Shown: piece after piece, positions 1 to 5,894 of the stretch
Layout: each line of letters starts with the position of its first letter
Numbering within the stretch: position 1 is the stretch's first letter
Assembly (NCBI GenBank): GCA_946617545.1
Contig: CAMOKK010000086.1
Coordinates: forward strand, 1 to 6,017
Direction of reading: 5' to 3'
Source: an uncultured Bacteroidales bacterium
GTDB taxonomy: Bacteria > Bacteroidota > Bacteroidia > Bacteroidales > UBA932
DNA length: 6,017 nucleotides
Notes under the pieces: generated by a model
Database searches by the model: none
Seen by the model: the letters and a program-made list of their open reading frames with translations, nothing else
Told to the model about the DNA's origin: nothing
Made by a program: the position numbers and the translations under genes

Positions 1-30
1 CCCCCTCCGGCAGGCCATATCAAAGGCCAT
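1..30 (-). CDS. possible 5' end of a further minus-strand gene (truncated by window edge)
   Basis: On the minus strand an ATG at 30-28 opens a frame that stays open to the window edge, beginning MAFDMACRRG. A second in-frame ATG lies at 18-16, 1 nt after the stop of the DUF4298 gene. Such an overlap or near-contact would fit continuation of the same minus-strand operon. Only ten codons are visible, so no family can be named, and an open frame this short can occur by chance. The call rests on position and spacing only. Confidence 0.25.
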   Translation of the reverse strand, partial: MAFDMACRRG

Positions 31-334
31 CAGGCCTCCCAAGCAGCGCCTGCATCCTTGCCTGCAGGTCCGAAACTTCCCGAAGCAGGTTATCCAAGCC
101 GTCTTCCGAGAGGACTCCCCGCTTCAATTCCGAATACGGAGGTAATTCTCCCCGCTCATCGGCCTCGAAGTCTTTGAGCCACTGCCCGGATTCCTGGTAC
201 TCCGTCAGCCGCGAAATCCGGCACCGGACGGCCTCGTAATCGGAAAGCGCCCTGTCCAGCGAACGGACAACTTCACAGACCTGCTTGAAGTCGTCCTCCA
301 TCTTCCTGATTCTGTCAAACTGTACCGCTGTCAT
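20..334 (-). CDS. DUF4298 family protein (104 aa)
   Basis: A small soluble, charged protein with no signal peptide or membrane segment. It matches the DUF4298 pattern: an N-terminal helix starting with a Q-x-x-R-I-x-x-M-E type motif (residues 5-13), a central DYEAV and acidic segment (32-36, 56-62), and the hallmark LKRGVLSEDGLDNLL (70-84) before a final helix. Much of it is probably helical, perhaps coiled coil at both ends. The function of DUF4298 is unknown. The ATG at 334 sits 5 nt after the TAG of the metallophosphoesterase gene, so the two are probably co-transcribed and translation is probably coupled. The length is typical for the family and the stop is TGA at 22-20. Family assignment is from recalled motif resemblance; no function is inferred. 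Confidence 0.85.
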   Translation of the reverse strand: MTAVQFDRIRKMEDDFKQVCEVVRSLDRALSDYEAVRCRISRLTEYQESGQWLKDFEADERGELPPYSELKRGVLSEDGLDNLLREVSDLQARMQALLGRPDGL

Positions 335-339
335 GTCAG

Positions 340-1161
340 CTATTGAAAAACGCAGTGTTTCGGGTCCACGCCCGGGGTGGGCGTGTAGGTAATATCGACG
401 CCGCTCTCCCCTACACTCACCACATGGTAGCCGGGAGTTCCGTGGCCGAGGGCATTTCCCACCGGCCCGGCGGCCACAAAGCGGATGCCGTCAATGAGCG
501 CATCATAGTCCTGGTGGGTATGGCCGGCAAAGACCACATCCACTCCCTTCTCCTTGAAAAGCGAAACGTACTTCCTGCGCTGCTCCATGGAAAAATTGAA
601 GTAATCTTCCGGCTCGTCCATGCGCTCCCGGACTATGGGGCAATGAAGGAACACGAAACGGTACTTGCAGCCCTTCGCGGCATCCAGCTCCCGGACAAGC
701 CATTCCCACTGCTGGTCTTCGGCCTCTTTAACGCCGTCCTTGATGCAGTTGGAGTCCATCCCTATGAAGGCGCAGTCCCTGTCACGGAAAGAGAAACGGT
801 CGTATCCCCGCTGCGCAAGGTAGGCCTCCCGTTTCTCCAGGGTGAAGCCGCCCTTGTAGTCATGGTTTCCCGGAACGGCATAGACCGGAGCCTCTATCCG
901 GGCCAGGCAGGCCCTGTACACGGAGTCCTGCACCGGGTCCGTGGAATCATTCACAAGGTCTCCCGTCACAAAGACATAGGCCGGCTTCAGGGCGTTGGCA
1001 CCCGCCACGGCCGCCTGCATCAGGGAATCCGAGTGGGTGTAGCGCGGAGAGGTGTCGATAAAGCCTATCTGCGTATCGCTCATCTGGACAAAGGTGAAGG
1101 GTTCAAACGAGCTGCAGGAAACGGCAAGCATCAGGGAAAGGGCGAAAAGACAAGGTTTCAT
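340..1161 (-). CDS. CPPED1/CSTP1-like calcineurin-type metallophosphoesterase, predicted lipoprotein (273 aa)
   Basis: A metal-dependent phosphoesterase that probably acts on the outer face of a membrane. Residues 1-16 form a lipoprotein-type signal peptide (MKPCLFALSLMLAVSC, probable lipid-carrying Cys16; the -3 residue is Ala, a relaxed lipobox). The calcineurin-like motifs appear in order: SDTQ at 28-31, GDLVND at 67-72, GNHD at 98-101, LHCP with His173, and GHTH at 213-216. Motif I is Asp-x-Gln instead of the usual Asp-x-His. Together with the DYFNFS..RRK..S.F...GVDVVFAGHTH stretch (186-216), this resembles the human CPPED1/CSTP1 branch, a Ser/Thr phosphatase-like group. The substrate is unknown; phosphoprotein or phosphoester is possible. 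The frame is open to 1281, but the ATG at 1161 is chosen because it places the signal peptide at the N-terminus. The DUF4298 gene follows after 5 nt. Confidence 0.85.
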   Translation of the reverse strand: MKPCLFALSLMLAVSCSSFEPFTFVQMSDTQIGFIDTSPRYTHSDSLMQAAVAGANALKPAYVFVTGDLVNDSTDPVQDSVYRACLARIEAPVYAVPGNHDYKGGFTLEKREAYLAQRGYDRFSFRDRDCAFIGMDSNCIKDGVKEAEDQQWEWLVRELDAAKGCKYRFVFLHCPIVRERMDEPEDYFNFSMEQRRKYVSLFKEKGVDVVFAGHTHQDYDALIDGIRFVAAGPVGNALGHGTPGYHVVSVGESGVDITYTPTPGVDPKHCVFQ

Positions 1162-1177
1162 AATCGGATACTTTTCC

Positions 1178-1185
1178 CAAAGATA
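1178..1185 (-). promoter_or_regulatory. candidate Bacteroidota -7 box for the metallophosphoesterase gene
   Basis: The minus strand reads TATCTTTG here, an exact fit to the TAnnTTTG -7 consensus of the Bacteroidota primary sigma factor. It ends 16 nt before the ATG at 1161, so the transcript would have a very short leader. No good TTTG -33 box is seen at the usual distance of about 19-20 nt; a TTTG lies only 12 nt upstream. Readthrough from the TraX gene could also supply transcription. Confidence 0.4.
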
Positions 1186-1189
1186 GTCA

Positions 1190-1297
1190 TTTTGAATCAA
1201 AATACCCAGATTTATCGCCATCGACAGCTTCGATTTCAAGCGCATAGGCTTCCCCGACACGGGAAAAGACGTCTTCAACAAAGCCAGAGGGGGCGTA
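1190..1297. other. coding-like 108-bp relic between the TraX and phosphoesterase genes
   Basis: Most of the 136-bp gap is one open frame on each strand. On minus it continues in the TraX frame directly after its TAG for 36 codons to a TGA at 1189-1187, beginning YAPSGFVEDVFSRVGE and ending GYFDSK. On plus, in a codon-aligned antisense frame, it reads FIAIDSFDFKRIGFPDTG and then KDVFNKARGGVL to a TAA at 1301-1303. Neither frame has an ATG, GTG or TTG start. Both have ordinary protein-like composition. It could be the remnant of a lost gene, a former C-terminal extension of TraX, or chance in GC-rich DNA. I recognise no family. Confidence 0.3.
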
Positions 1298-2020
1298 CTA
1301 TAAAACCCTCGCCAAAAGGCCGATCAAGGCCAGGTGCGCCGGATAGTAATAATAGAAGAACTTTCCCAGCCATCTGGCCTTTCCCCTTTCTCCGTTGTAC
1401 AGGGCCAGCAGTGGCACGGCCAGCCAGCAGGCCATGTGTACCATGCCGTAAGTCTGGCTGTGAACGATGGCAAAGGCCATGGCATAGAGCGTGATAATCA
1501 GCATCATCCACAGCATCTGCTTGTAGAAGTTCCCCCGGTTGCGTCCTATCATGAGAATGGCCAGCGGAGCGGCGCAGCTCCAGTCCGAGCTGAACGTGAC
1601 AAGGCAGGCCAGCAGCGTAATCCCCAGTTTCTGCCACTGCGGCAGACGCTCCGTGTCCCACAGCTTCAGCAGAATGAGCCCCCACATCAGCGGCCAGGCA
1701 ATGCTGGTGGCGTTGAAAAGGAGATTTCCGAAGGGATTGAAGCCGGACATGTTGAAGTAGCAGAAGGCAAAGTGACTCACCACCGCCAGCAGGAACAGGC
1801 GGCCCAGATAACGGCGGAAGTTGCGGGTATGGTGGTAGCCCTCGGCCACAAAAAAGAACATGATGGGAGCCGTAAGACGCCCGATGGAGTGCAGCGCAAT
1901 CTGAAGCGGCGTCTCTGCCTGCTGATAGGTCTCAATGCCCATCCAGGCCAGATGGTCCACGGTCATGGCCACAATGGCGATAACCTTCAGGGCATTTCCG
2001 CTCAGTCCTTTTGCAAGCAT
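1298..2020 (-). CDS. TraX family integral membrane protein, putative acyltransferase (240 aa)
   Basis: A polytopic inner-membrane protein of the TraX family, named for the F-plasmid protein that N-acetylates pilin. Chromosomal homologues are widespread and mostly uncharacterised, so acetylation of another substrate is only inferred. Visible hallmarks are LKVIAIVAMTVDHLAW (11-26, with the D22-H23 pair), IGRLTAPIMFFFVAEGYHHT (46-65), an SSDW segment (144-147), and the C-terminal GKFFYYYYPAHL (219-230) followed by a final hydrophobic stretch. About eight hydrophobic segments are seen and the length is normal. The frame extends to a GTG at 2035, but the ATG at 2020 is preferred: it lies 5 nt past the stop of the phosphotransferase gene and has a weak GAGAG upstream. 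It is probably co-transcribed with the two genes above it. No pilus or transfer genes are nearby. Confidence 0.85.
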   Translation of the reverse strand: MLAKGLSGNALKVIAIVAMTVDHLAWMGIETYQQAETPLQIALHSIGRLTAPIMFFFVAEGYHHTRNFRRYLGRLFLLAVVSHFAFCYFNMSGFNPFGNLLFNATSIAWPLMWGLILLKLWDTERLPQWQKLGITLLACLVTFSSDWSCAAPLAILMIGRNRGNFYKQMLWMMLIITLYAMAFAIVHSQTYGMVHMACWLAVPLLALYNGERGKARWLGKFFYYYYPAHLALIGLLARVL

Positions 2021-2025
2021 GGCTC

Positions 2026-4365
2026 TCAACTGCACAAGATGGTGCCTTTGTCGGCATTCATGACAATATGGTCTCCGTTCTTGAGTATCTTGGTGGCGCC
2101 TTTCACATTCACTATCGTGGGCAGGCCGTATTCCCGGGCCACCACCGCGCCATGCGAAAGCGAGGAGCCAATCTCCGTAATGAGGCCGTTCACGATGGAA
2201 TAGTAGGGCGTCCAGCCGATGTCCGTAAATCTGGCCACCATAATCTCCCCTTTCTTCAGCTGATTGGCGTCATCGGCCGAATTGACAATGTGTACAATCC
2301 CCTCGCATTCCCCGTTGGAAACGGGTACGCCTCTGAGCTGCCCGCTTTCCGGGCCGATATCGAAACTGTCGGCTACGGGCTTGCCGATATAAATGTCGTC
2401 AAAGCTGAGCTCGCTCTGGATGGCATAGGCCTTGCGGCGCCGCCGGGCCAGCGGAACAAGGGAAGACTCCCCTTCTATCAGGCGTCCGATTTCCGGATGC
2501 GTCAGGAAATAGAGCAAATCCACGTCCGGAAGGAGCCCGTCAGAGACCAGCAGGCCGGACAGGATGGCATACTGCGTCTTGAACAGGTCAATGATTTCGA
2601 TGAGCCGGGCCTTCGTGTATTCGCGGTCCACCACCGCCTGCCGGGACTTCCGGGCAAAGCTGATGCAGGCCGCCCGCAGAAGCGGATTCTTCACAAAGGC
2701 AAACTCCTTCCTGCAGTCAATCTCCTCATCCCGGGCCACCAGGGTCCTGGGCGCCCGGATGATGCTGGACAGATAATTCATCAGCGCCACCGGGTCTTCG
2801 CGCCAGGGTTTGCTGCGCATCTCGGCCTCCTTGATGCAGCGGTGCCCGTGACGGGAAAGGAAAGCCGCATACAAGTCATTCAGAGCCGGACGGGCCTGAA
2901 TGTATTCCAGCAATTCCGACGCCTGGAAATTCACCGCCTCGGGCGCATCGGCCTTGATTTTGTCGGCCATCTCCTGCAGGCGGGAGAGGATGTCGGCGCT
3001 CTCGATGCCGGGGATGTTGCTCAGCAGGCGGGACAGGAAGGACTGATACTCCTTTTTGTCCGGGAAATAGGCATCCACCAGCCTGTACAGGGTACTGGAA
3101 GCACTGCCGGAATAGGCGGACGAGGCATAATGGTAAATCAGGCTCTCATTCAAAAGGCCGATATTCCCGTCGATGGAACGGTATAACTCCCGGCAGGAAG
3201 AAGTCTTGACAAAACGGACCCGCTTCAGGAGCTTGTCAAACTTGGCCAGGGCCCGATGCCCGGAGAGCACGTATTTGAGGAACTTCACGGAATTGACACC
3301 CCTCACCCACGGGGAGGCGAAAGGGATGGTCAGGGGCGGGTAATCGTGGTACTCTCCCATGATGGACAGATTCATGGACTGAGGGTCCGTTATGCCCACC
3401 TTCGCATGAATGTCGTACAGCATGTTCATGTCGAAGAACAGGTGCCCGGAGATGGAGGAAATCATCCGGAGGGGCGTTTCCTCGTCCGGAGAAGAGTAGG
3501 CGCCCGCCTTGTAGTACATATAGCGCATGCCGTAGTCGATGGCCAGCACCGAGGTGGACAGCGTGAGCGGCGTCACGGCGCCCGGCATCATCTCTCCCAC
3601 ATTGCGCTTGGTGAACAGGTGGCCGGACACATCGTCATCCCTGTCAAATTCTTCAATGTCAATGATTTCCGTTGTAATGGGACGCATTTGCAGCAGATAG
3701 AGCGTTCCGCCCTGCAGGGCCCATTCCAAATCCTTTTCCTCCCCGAAGGTCTCCCGCACTTTCTTTCCCAAATCATAGAGCCGGCGCACTTCGTCCTCCG
3801 ACAGCAGTTCATCGGCGCAGGGACGGTAGCATTTCCGGGAAATCTCGTATCGACGGGCACTCACCTGCCCGGAAACCAGATTTTCGCCCTGACCTTCGAC
3901 CGCTTCTATCAGGATGGCCGATCCGTTGTCGGGCGCGGCCGTGAACAGGACGCCGGATTTCTCGCTGTCTATCATCTGCTGCACCACCACGTTCATCTTC
4001 CCCCTTTCCAGGTCGAAATGCCTGGCATAGTCCTGCACACGCGCAGAGTCAAGGGAGGCCACGCATCTGCGGATGCTCTCCACCAGATGGGCCCGGTCCA
4101 CAAAAAGGAAGGTATCGTATTGACCGGCATTGGAAGCCTGGGCCCCGTCTTCATTGGAGGCCGATGAGCGCACCGACACCTGCGCTGCACCCAGCGCGTC
4201 AAACGCCTGAAGGACAGCGTCTTCGTCCAACTCTTCCGGCTCTGTCACCACAAAGCCTTTGGGCACCGTGAACCCGCTCCTGACCAACAAATCCAACCCG
4301 CTTGCCTTACCGCCCGCCTTGGCATACATCTCCTGCGGCAGGCTTCCCAAGTGATAAATCTTCAT
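2026..4365 (-). CDS. PEP synthase / rifampicin phosphotransferase-like dikinase (779 aa)
   Basis: A cytoplasmic ATP-dependent phosphotransferase that passes phosphate via a histidine to an unknown substrate. Residues 1-232 are a PPDK_N-type ATP-grasp part: GGK at 18-20, VRSSASNEDG at 65-74, VVVQQMI at 126-132, SGVLFTAAP at 137-145, then E214, Q226 and R228 in LYLLQMRPITT. The middle (about 250-660) resembles the substrate-binding region of rifampicin phosphotransferases: NVGEMMPGAVTPLT (255-268), HGHRCIKEAEM (506-516) and WREDP (521-525). The C-terminal swivelling domain (about 675-779) carries the phosphohistidine H738 in SSLSHGAVVAREYGLPT (734-750). All expected key residues are present. 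The ATP-grasp part is shorter than I recall for rifampicin phosphotransferase. The ATG overlaps the upstream gene's stop as ATGA, with GAGGGG 9 nt upstream. Rifamycin inactivation is possible, but an endogenous substrate is equally likely. Confidence 0.85.
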   Translation of the reverse strand: MKIYHLGSLPQEMYAKAGGKASGLDLLVRSGFTVPKGFVVTEPEELDEDAVLQAFDALGAAQVSVRSSASNEDGAQASNAGQYDTFLFVDRAHLVESIRRCVASLDSARVQDYARHFDLERGKMNVVVQQMIDSEKSGVLFTAAPDNGSAILIEAVEGQGENLVSGQVSARRYEISRKCYRPCADELLSEDEVRRLYDLGKKVRETFGEEKDLEWALQGGTLYLLQMRPITTEIIDIEEFDRDDDVSGHLFTKRNVGEMMPGAVTPLTLSTSVLAIDYGMRYMYYKAGAYSSPDEETPLRMISSISGHLFFDMNMLYDIHAKVGITDPQSMNLSIMGEYHDYPPLTIPFASPWVRGVNSVKFLKYVLSGHRALAKFDKLLKRVRFVKTSSCRELYRSIDGNIGLLNESLIYHYASSAYSGSASSTLYRLVDAYFPDKKEYQSFLSRLLSNIPGIESADILSRLQEMADKIKADAPEAVNFQASELLEYIQARPALNDLYAAFLSRHGHRCIKEAEMRSKPWREDPVALMNYLSSIIRAPRTLVARDEEIDCRKEFAFVKNPLLRAACISFARKSRQAVVDREYTKARLIEIIDLFKTQYAILSGLLVSDGLLPDVDLLYFLTHPEIGRLIEGESSLVPLARRRRKAYAIQSELSFDDIYIGKPVADSFDIGPESGQLRGVPVSNGECEGIVHIVNSADDANQLKKGEIMVARFTDIGWTPYYSIVNGLITEIGSSLSHGAVVAREYGLPTIVNVKGATKILKNGDHIVMNADKGTILCS

Positions 4366-5378
4366 CTTCTGATTCCCCTCAAGTCTCTCTGATTAAAAAA
4401 TCTTGAACTGTCTTGATTAAAGCCGATTTCCAGGATGCCCCGGCACGTTTTCCCGTCAATTTCGAACTCGGCGATATTCTCGTGCAGGATGTATTGGCCG
4501 TCCTGAAAATGATAAGTCACAGTGGCCAGCACCTTGGCTGTTACCGGCAGGACACGGCCGCCTTCCAGCGTCACATGGAAAGACAGTTCCGAGGGAATCT
4601 CTCCCTGGGCCACCTGCCGGAAATCCAAATCGGCCCGGTGAAGGAAATGCAGGTCTTTTCCATCCCGGAAATTGCCCACCTCCAAGGCGGTGAGGGCCGG
4701 GTAGGAGACCAGTGAATAATTGAACTGGAGCGGGGAGGAAACGGCCATCAGCCAAAGGTGGTTGTTCATGTAATTCCAGTCCCGCTTGCCAAACGAATGG
4801 TCCCGCACGCAGGGCAGGCGGAAGTCCACCGTTCTGCCGTTCAGGGAAAGGCTTCCTTCCAGCTCACCCTCCTGCTCGTAATGGCACTGACCGCTGATGG
4901 TCTGCAACTGGGCGAAGAAGGCCTTGCTCCACTTCTCATTGGCCATGCCGGTGGCCATCCGCGCCGCGGGCACGCTGGTGGTAAAATCGACGGGCTGCTC
5001 CCGGGGCACAAACTTGGCCCGGAAAACCACCTCGTCTTTCTCGTTCAGAATGCCTTCGAAAGAAACGGTCCACTGCTCCCCTTTCTTCTCTACCCGGATG
5101 GGAGAATCCCCCGCAGGGAAAAGTTCCTGCCCCAAAGAATAAAGCTTCCCATCTATGAACAGGACAAACCAGGTCTCGTCCTGATGGACTCTTTTGCCCA
5201 GGCGGGCAAAGAAAGACAGCTTATCGTCATGGGCGGAGAAGTAATAGGAGTTGTTCACAAGAGGGTCCGCATCCGGTGCAAGTGAATAATTCTCGGCGGA
5301 CAGATAGTCAAAAGGGTTTTGTCTGTTCCTTTTTTCTATCGCCCGGCACATCAAATTCTTCTTAAGGGAAAACAACAT
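4362..5378 (-). CDS. CrtC/AttH lipocalin-like (DUF7064-type) protein coupled to the phosphotransferase (338 aa)
   Basis: A mostly beta-rich soluble protein without an obvious signal peptide or membrane segment. The key feature is CVRDHSFGKRDWNYMNNHLW at 190-209. It resembles the RDxSWGxRxW signature of AttH/CrtC (hydroxyneurosporene synthase-like) double-lipocalin proteins and DUF7064/7065. A hydrophobic binding barrel is therefore likely. Catalysis is unproven, though some relatives hydrate or isomerise lipophilic compounds. Its stop overlaps the start of the phosphotransferase gene by 4 nt (ATGA), so the two products are probably made together and work on one substrate. From memory, eukaryotic 'putative PEP synthase' proteins carry a comparable motif N-terminal to the dikinase, which would make this the split form; that needs a search. 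The start is uncertain: the ATG at 5378 follows A/T-rich sequence, and an in-frame ATG at 5351 has AAGAAG upstream. Confidence 0.7.
   Translation of the reverse strand: MLFSLKKNLMCRAIEKRNRQNPFDYLSAENYSLAPDADPLVNNSYYFSAHDDKLSFFARLGKRVHQDETWFVLFIDGKLYSLGQELFPAGDSPIRVEKKGEQWTVSFEGILNEKDEVVFRAKFVPREQPVDFTTSVPAARMATGMANEKWSKAFFAQLQTISGQCHYEQEGELEGSLSLNGRTVDFRLPCVRDHSFGKRDWNYMNNHLWLMAVSSPLQFNYSLVSYPALTALEVGNFRDGKDLHFLHRADLDFRQVAQGEIPSELSFHVTLEGGRVLPVTAKVLATVTYHFQDGQYILHENIAEFEIDGKTCRGILEIGFNQDSSRFFNQRDLRGIRR
4375..4380 (-). promoter_or_regulatory. ribosome binding site of the phosphotransferase gene
   Basis: The minus strand reads GAGGGG, 9 nt before the ATG at 4365 and inside the 3' end of the upstream gene. 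It is a better Shine-Dalgarno match than any seen before the other genes here. It supports 4365 as the start and independent re-initiation at the ATGA overlap. Confidence 0.4.
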
Positions 5379-5404
5379 CGCACTCGTTTTTATAAAAAAT
5401 CATG

Positions 5405-5436
5405 CGAAGGTATGAAAAAAGCGTGTATCTGCCAAG
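5405..5436 (-). promoter_or_regulatory. candidate promoter of the three-gene phosphotransferase block
   Basis: On the minus strand a -7 box TACCTTCG (5412-5405; one mismatch to TAnnTTTG) is preceded by CTTG (5436-5433; one mismatch to the TTTG -33 box) at a 20-nt spacing, the normal Bacteroidota geometry. It lies 26 nt before the ATG at 5378 and after the YkvA stop at 5454. A/T-rich leader sequence follows it. Confidence 0.4.
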
Positions 5437-5453
5437 AAATCAGGCGGCTTCGG

Positions 5454-5849
5454 CTACTGCAAATCTCCCAAATCCGGGTTTTCCACATTCGGGAACCAGG
5501 CATGGAGCTTCACCAGGGCCTTTTCCTTGATTTCCGGGGTGATGGCTGTGAATACATAGGAGACGGCCGCAATGAGGGCTGCCCAGTCATCGGCCAGACC
5601 GGCAAAGGGCAGGATGTCCGGGAGCATGTCCAACGGAAGGATGAAATAGCCCAGCGCACCGGCGATGACGGCCTTGTAGCGCGTAGGCGTAGCAGGGTCT
5701 TTGAGGGTATAAAACAACACCAGGGCATAATAAACTACCTTGGTTCCGGCCTTGCGGCCCATCTGCTTGAGCTTCCGCCAAAATGCATTCTCTGAAAAAT
5801 TCCCCTGATACTGGGGAAGATTATCCGATGTGAAGTTCCTGTCGGCCAC
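5454..5849 (-). CDS. YkvA family (DUF1232) small membrane protein (131 aa)
   Basis: A small inner-membrane protein of the YkvA/DUF1232 family, whose function is unknown. The diagnostic segment GALGYFILPLDMLPDILPFA (64-83) is followed by GLADDWAAL (84-92). There are hydrophobic stretches at about 38-48, 60-80 and 88-103 and a basic N-terminal segment, KLKQMGRKAGTK (26-37). The C-terminus, ending NPDLGDLQ, is acidic. The start is a GTG at 5849: the codon next to one immediately upstream in frame is a TGA stop, and the first in-frame ATG (residue 30) would cut into the conserved N-terminal helix. The A-rich sequence before the GTG suits Bacteroidota initiation. It is transcribed divergently from the channel-like gene across 45 bp. 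The 75 bp after its stop contain a promoter candidate but no convincing terminator hairpin. Confidence 0.87.
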   Translation of the reverse strand: MADRNFTSDNLPQYQGNFSENAFWRKLKQMGRKAGTKVVYYALVLFYTLKDPATPTRYKAVIAGALGYFILPLDMLPDILPFAGLADDWAALIAAVSYVFTAITPEIKEKALVKLHAWFPNVENPDLGDLQ

Positions 5850-5862
5850 TTTTCATAATTTT

Positions 5863-5878
5863 TTCGTAACTTCGTAAG
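5863..5878 (+). promoter_or_regulatory. tandem TTCGTAA repeat with a candidate -7 box in the divergent spacer
   Basis: The spacer holds TTCGTAAC immediately followed by TTCGTAAG, two direct 8-bp units differing in the last base. The junction creates TAACTTCG (5867-5874), one mismatch from the plus-strand TAnnTTTG -7 box and 20 nt before the ATG at 5895. The -33 region is poor (TTTTC-like only). It may be the promoter of the channel-like gene, possibly with an overlapping operator, but a short repeat can arise by chance. Confidence 0.35.
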
Positions 5879-5894
5879 CCTCAAAAAATGTGCC

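Noticed and set aside
1162..1281. Longer start for the phosphoesterase at 1281
   Set aside because: It would add 40 residues before an evident lipoprotein signal peptide, burying it internally.
343..1494. Long plus-strand open frame (383 codons) opposite the phosphoesterase and TraX
   Set aside because: It is antisense to two genes with clear family motifs, is very rich in Arg, His and Gly, and has no recognisable domain. It is a shadow of GC-rich coding on the other strand.
1298..2020. Conjugative element suggested by TraX
   Set aside because: TraX homologues are common on chromosomes, and no other tra, relaxase, integrase or att-like sequence is visible in the window.
2021..2035. GTG start for TraX at 2035
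   Set aside because: It would overlap the dikinase's end; the ATG at 2020 is closer to family N-termini and lies just after the upstream stop.
2011..4167. Long plus-strand open frames at 2011-3186 and 3256-4167
   Set aside because: Both lie opposite the well-supported dikinase gene, with skewed His/Arg/Gly-rich composition and no motifs.
5430..5460. Possible terminator hairpin after YkvA (GCCGAAGCCGCC with a downstream GGC)
   Set aside because: The stem is short and imperfect, with no T-run directly after it; not convincing.
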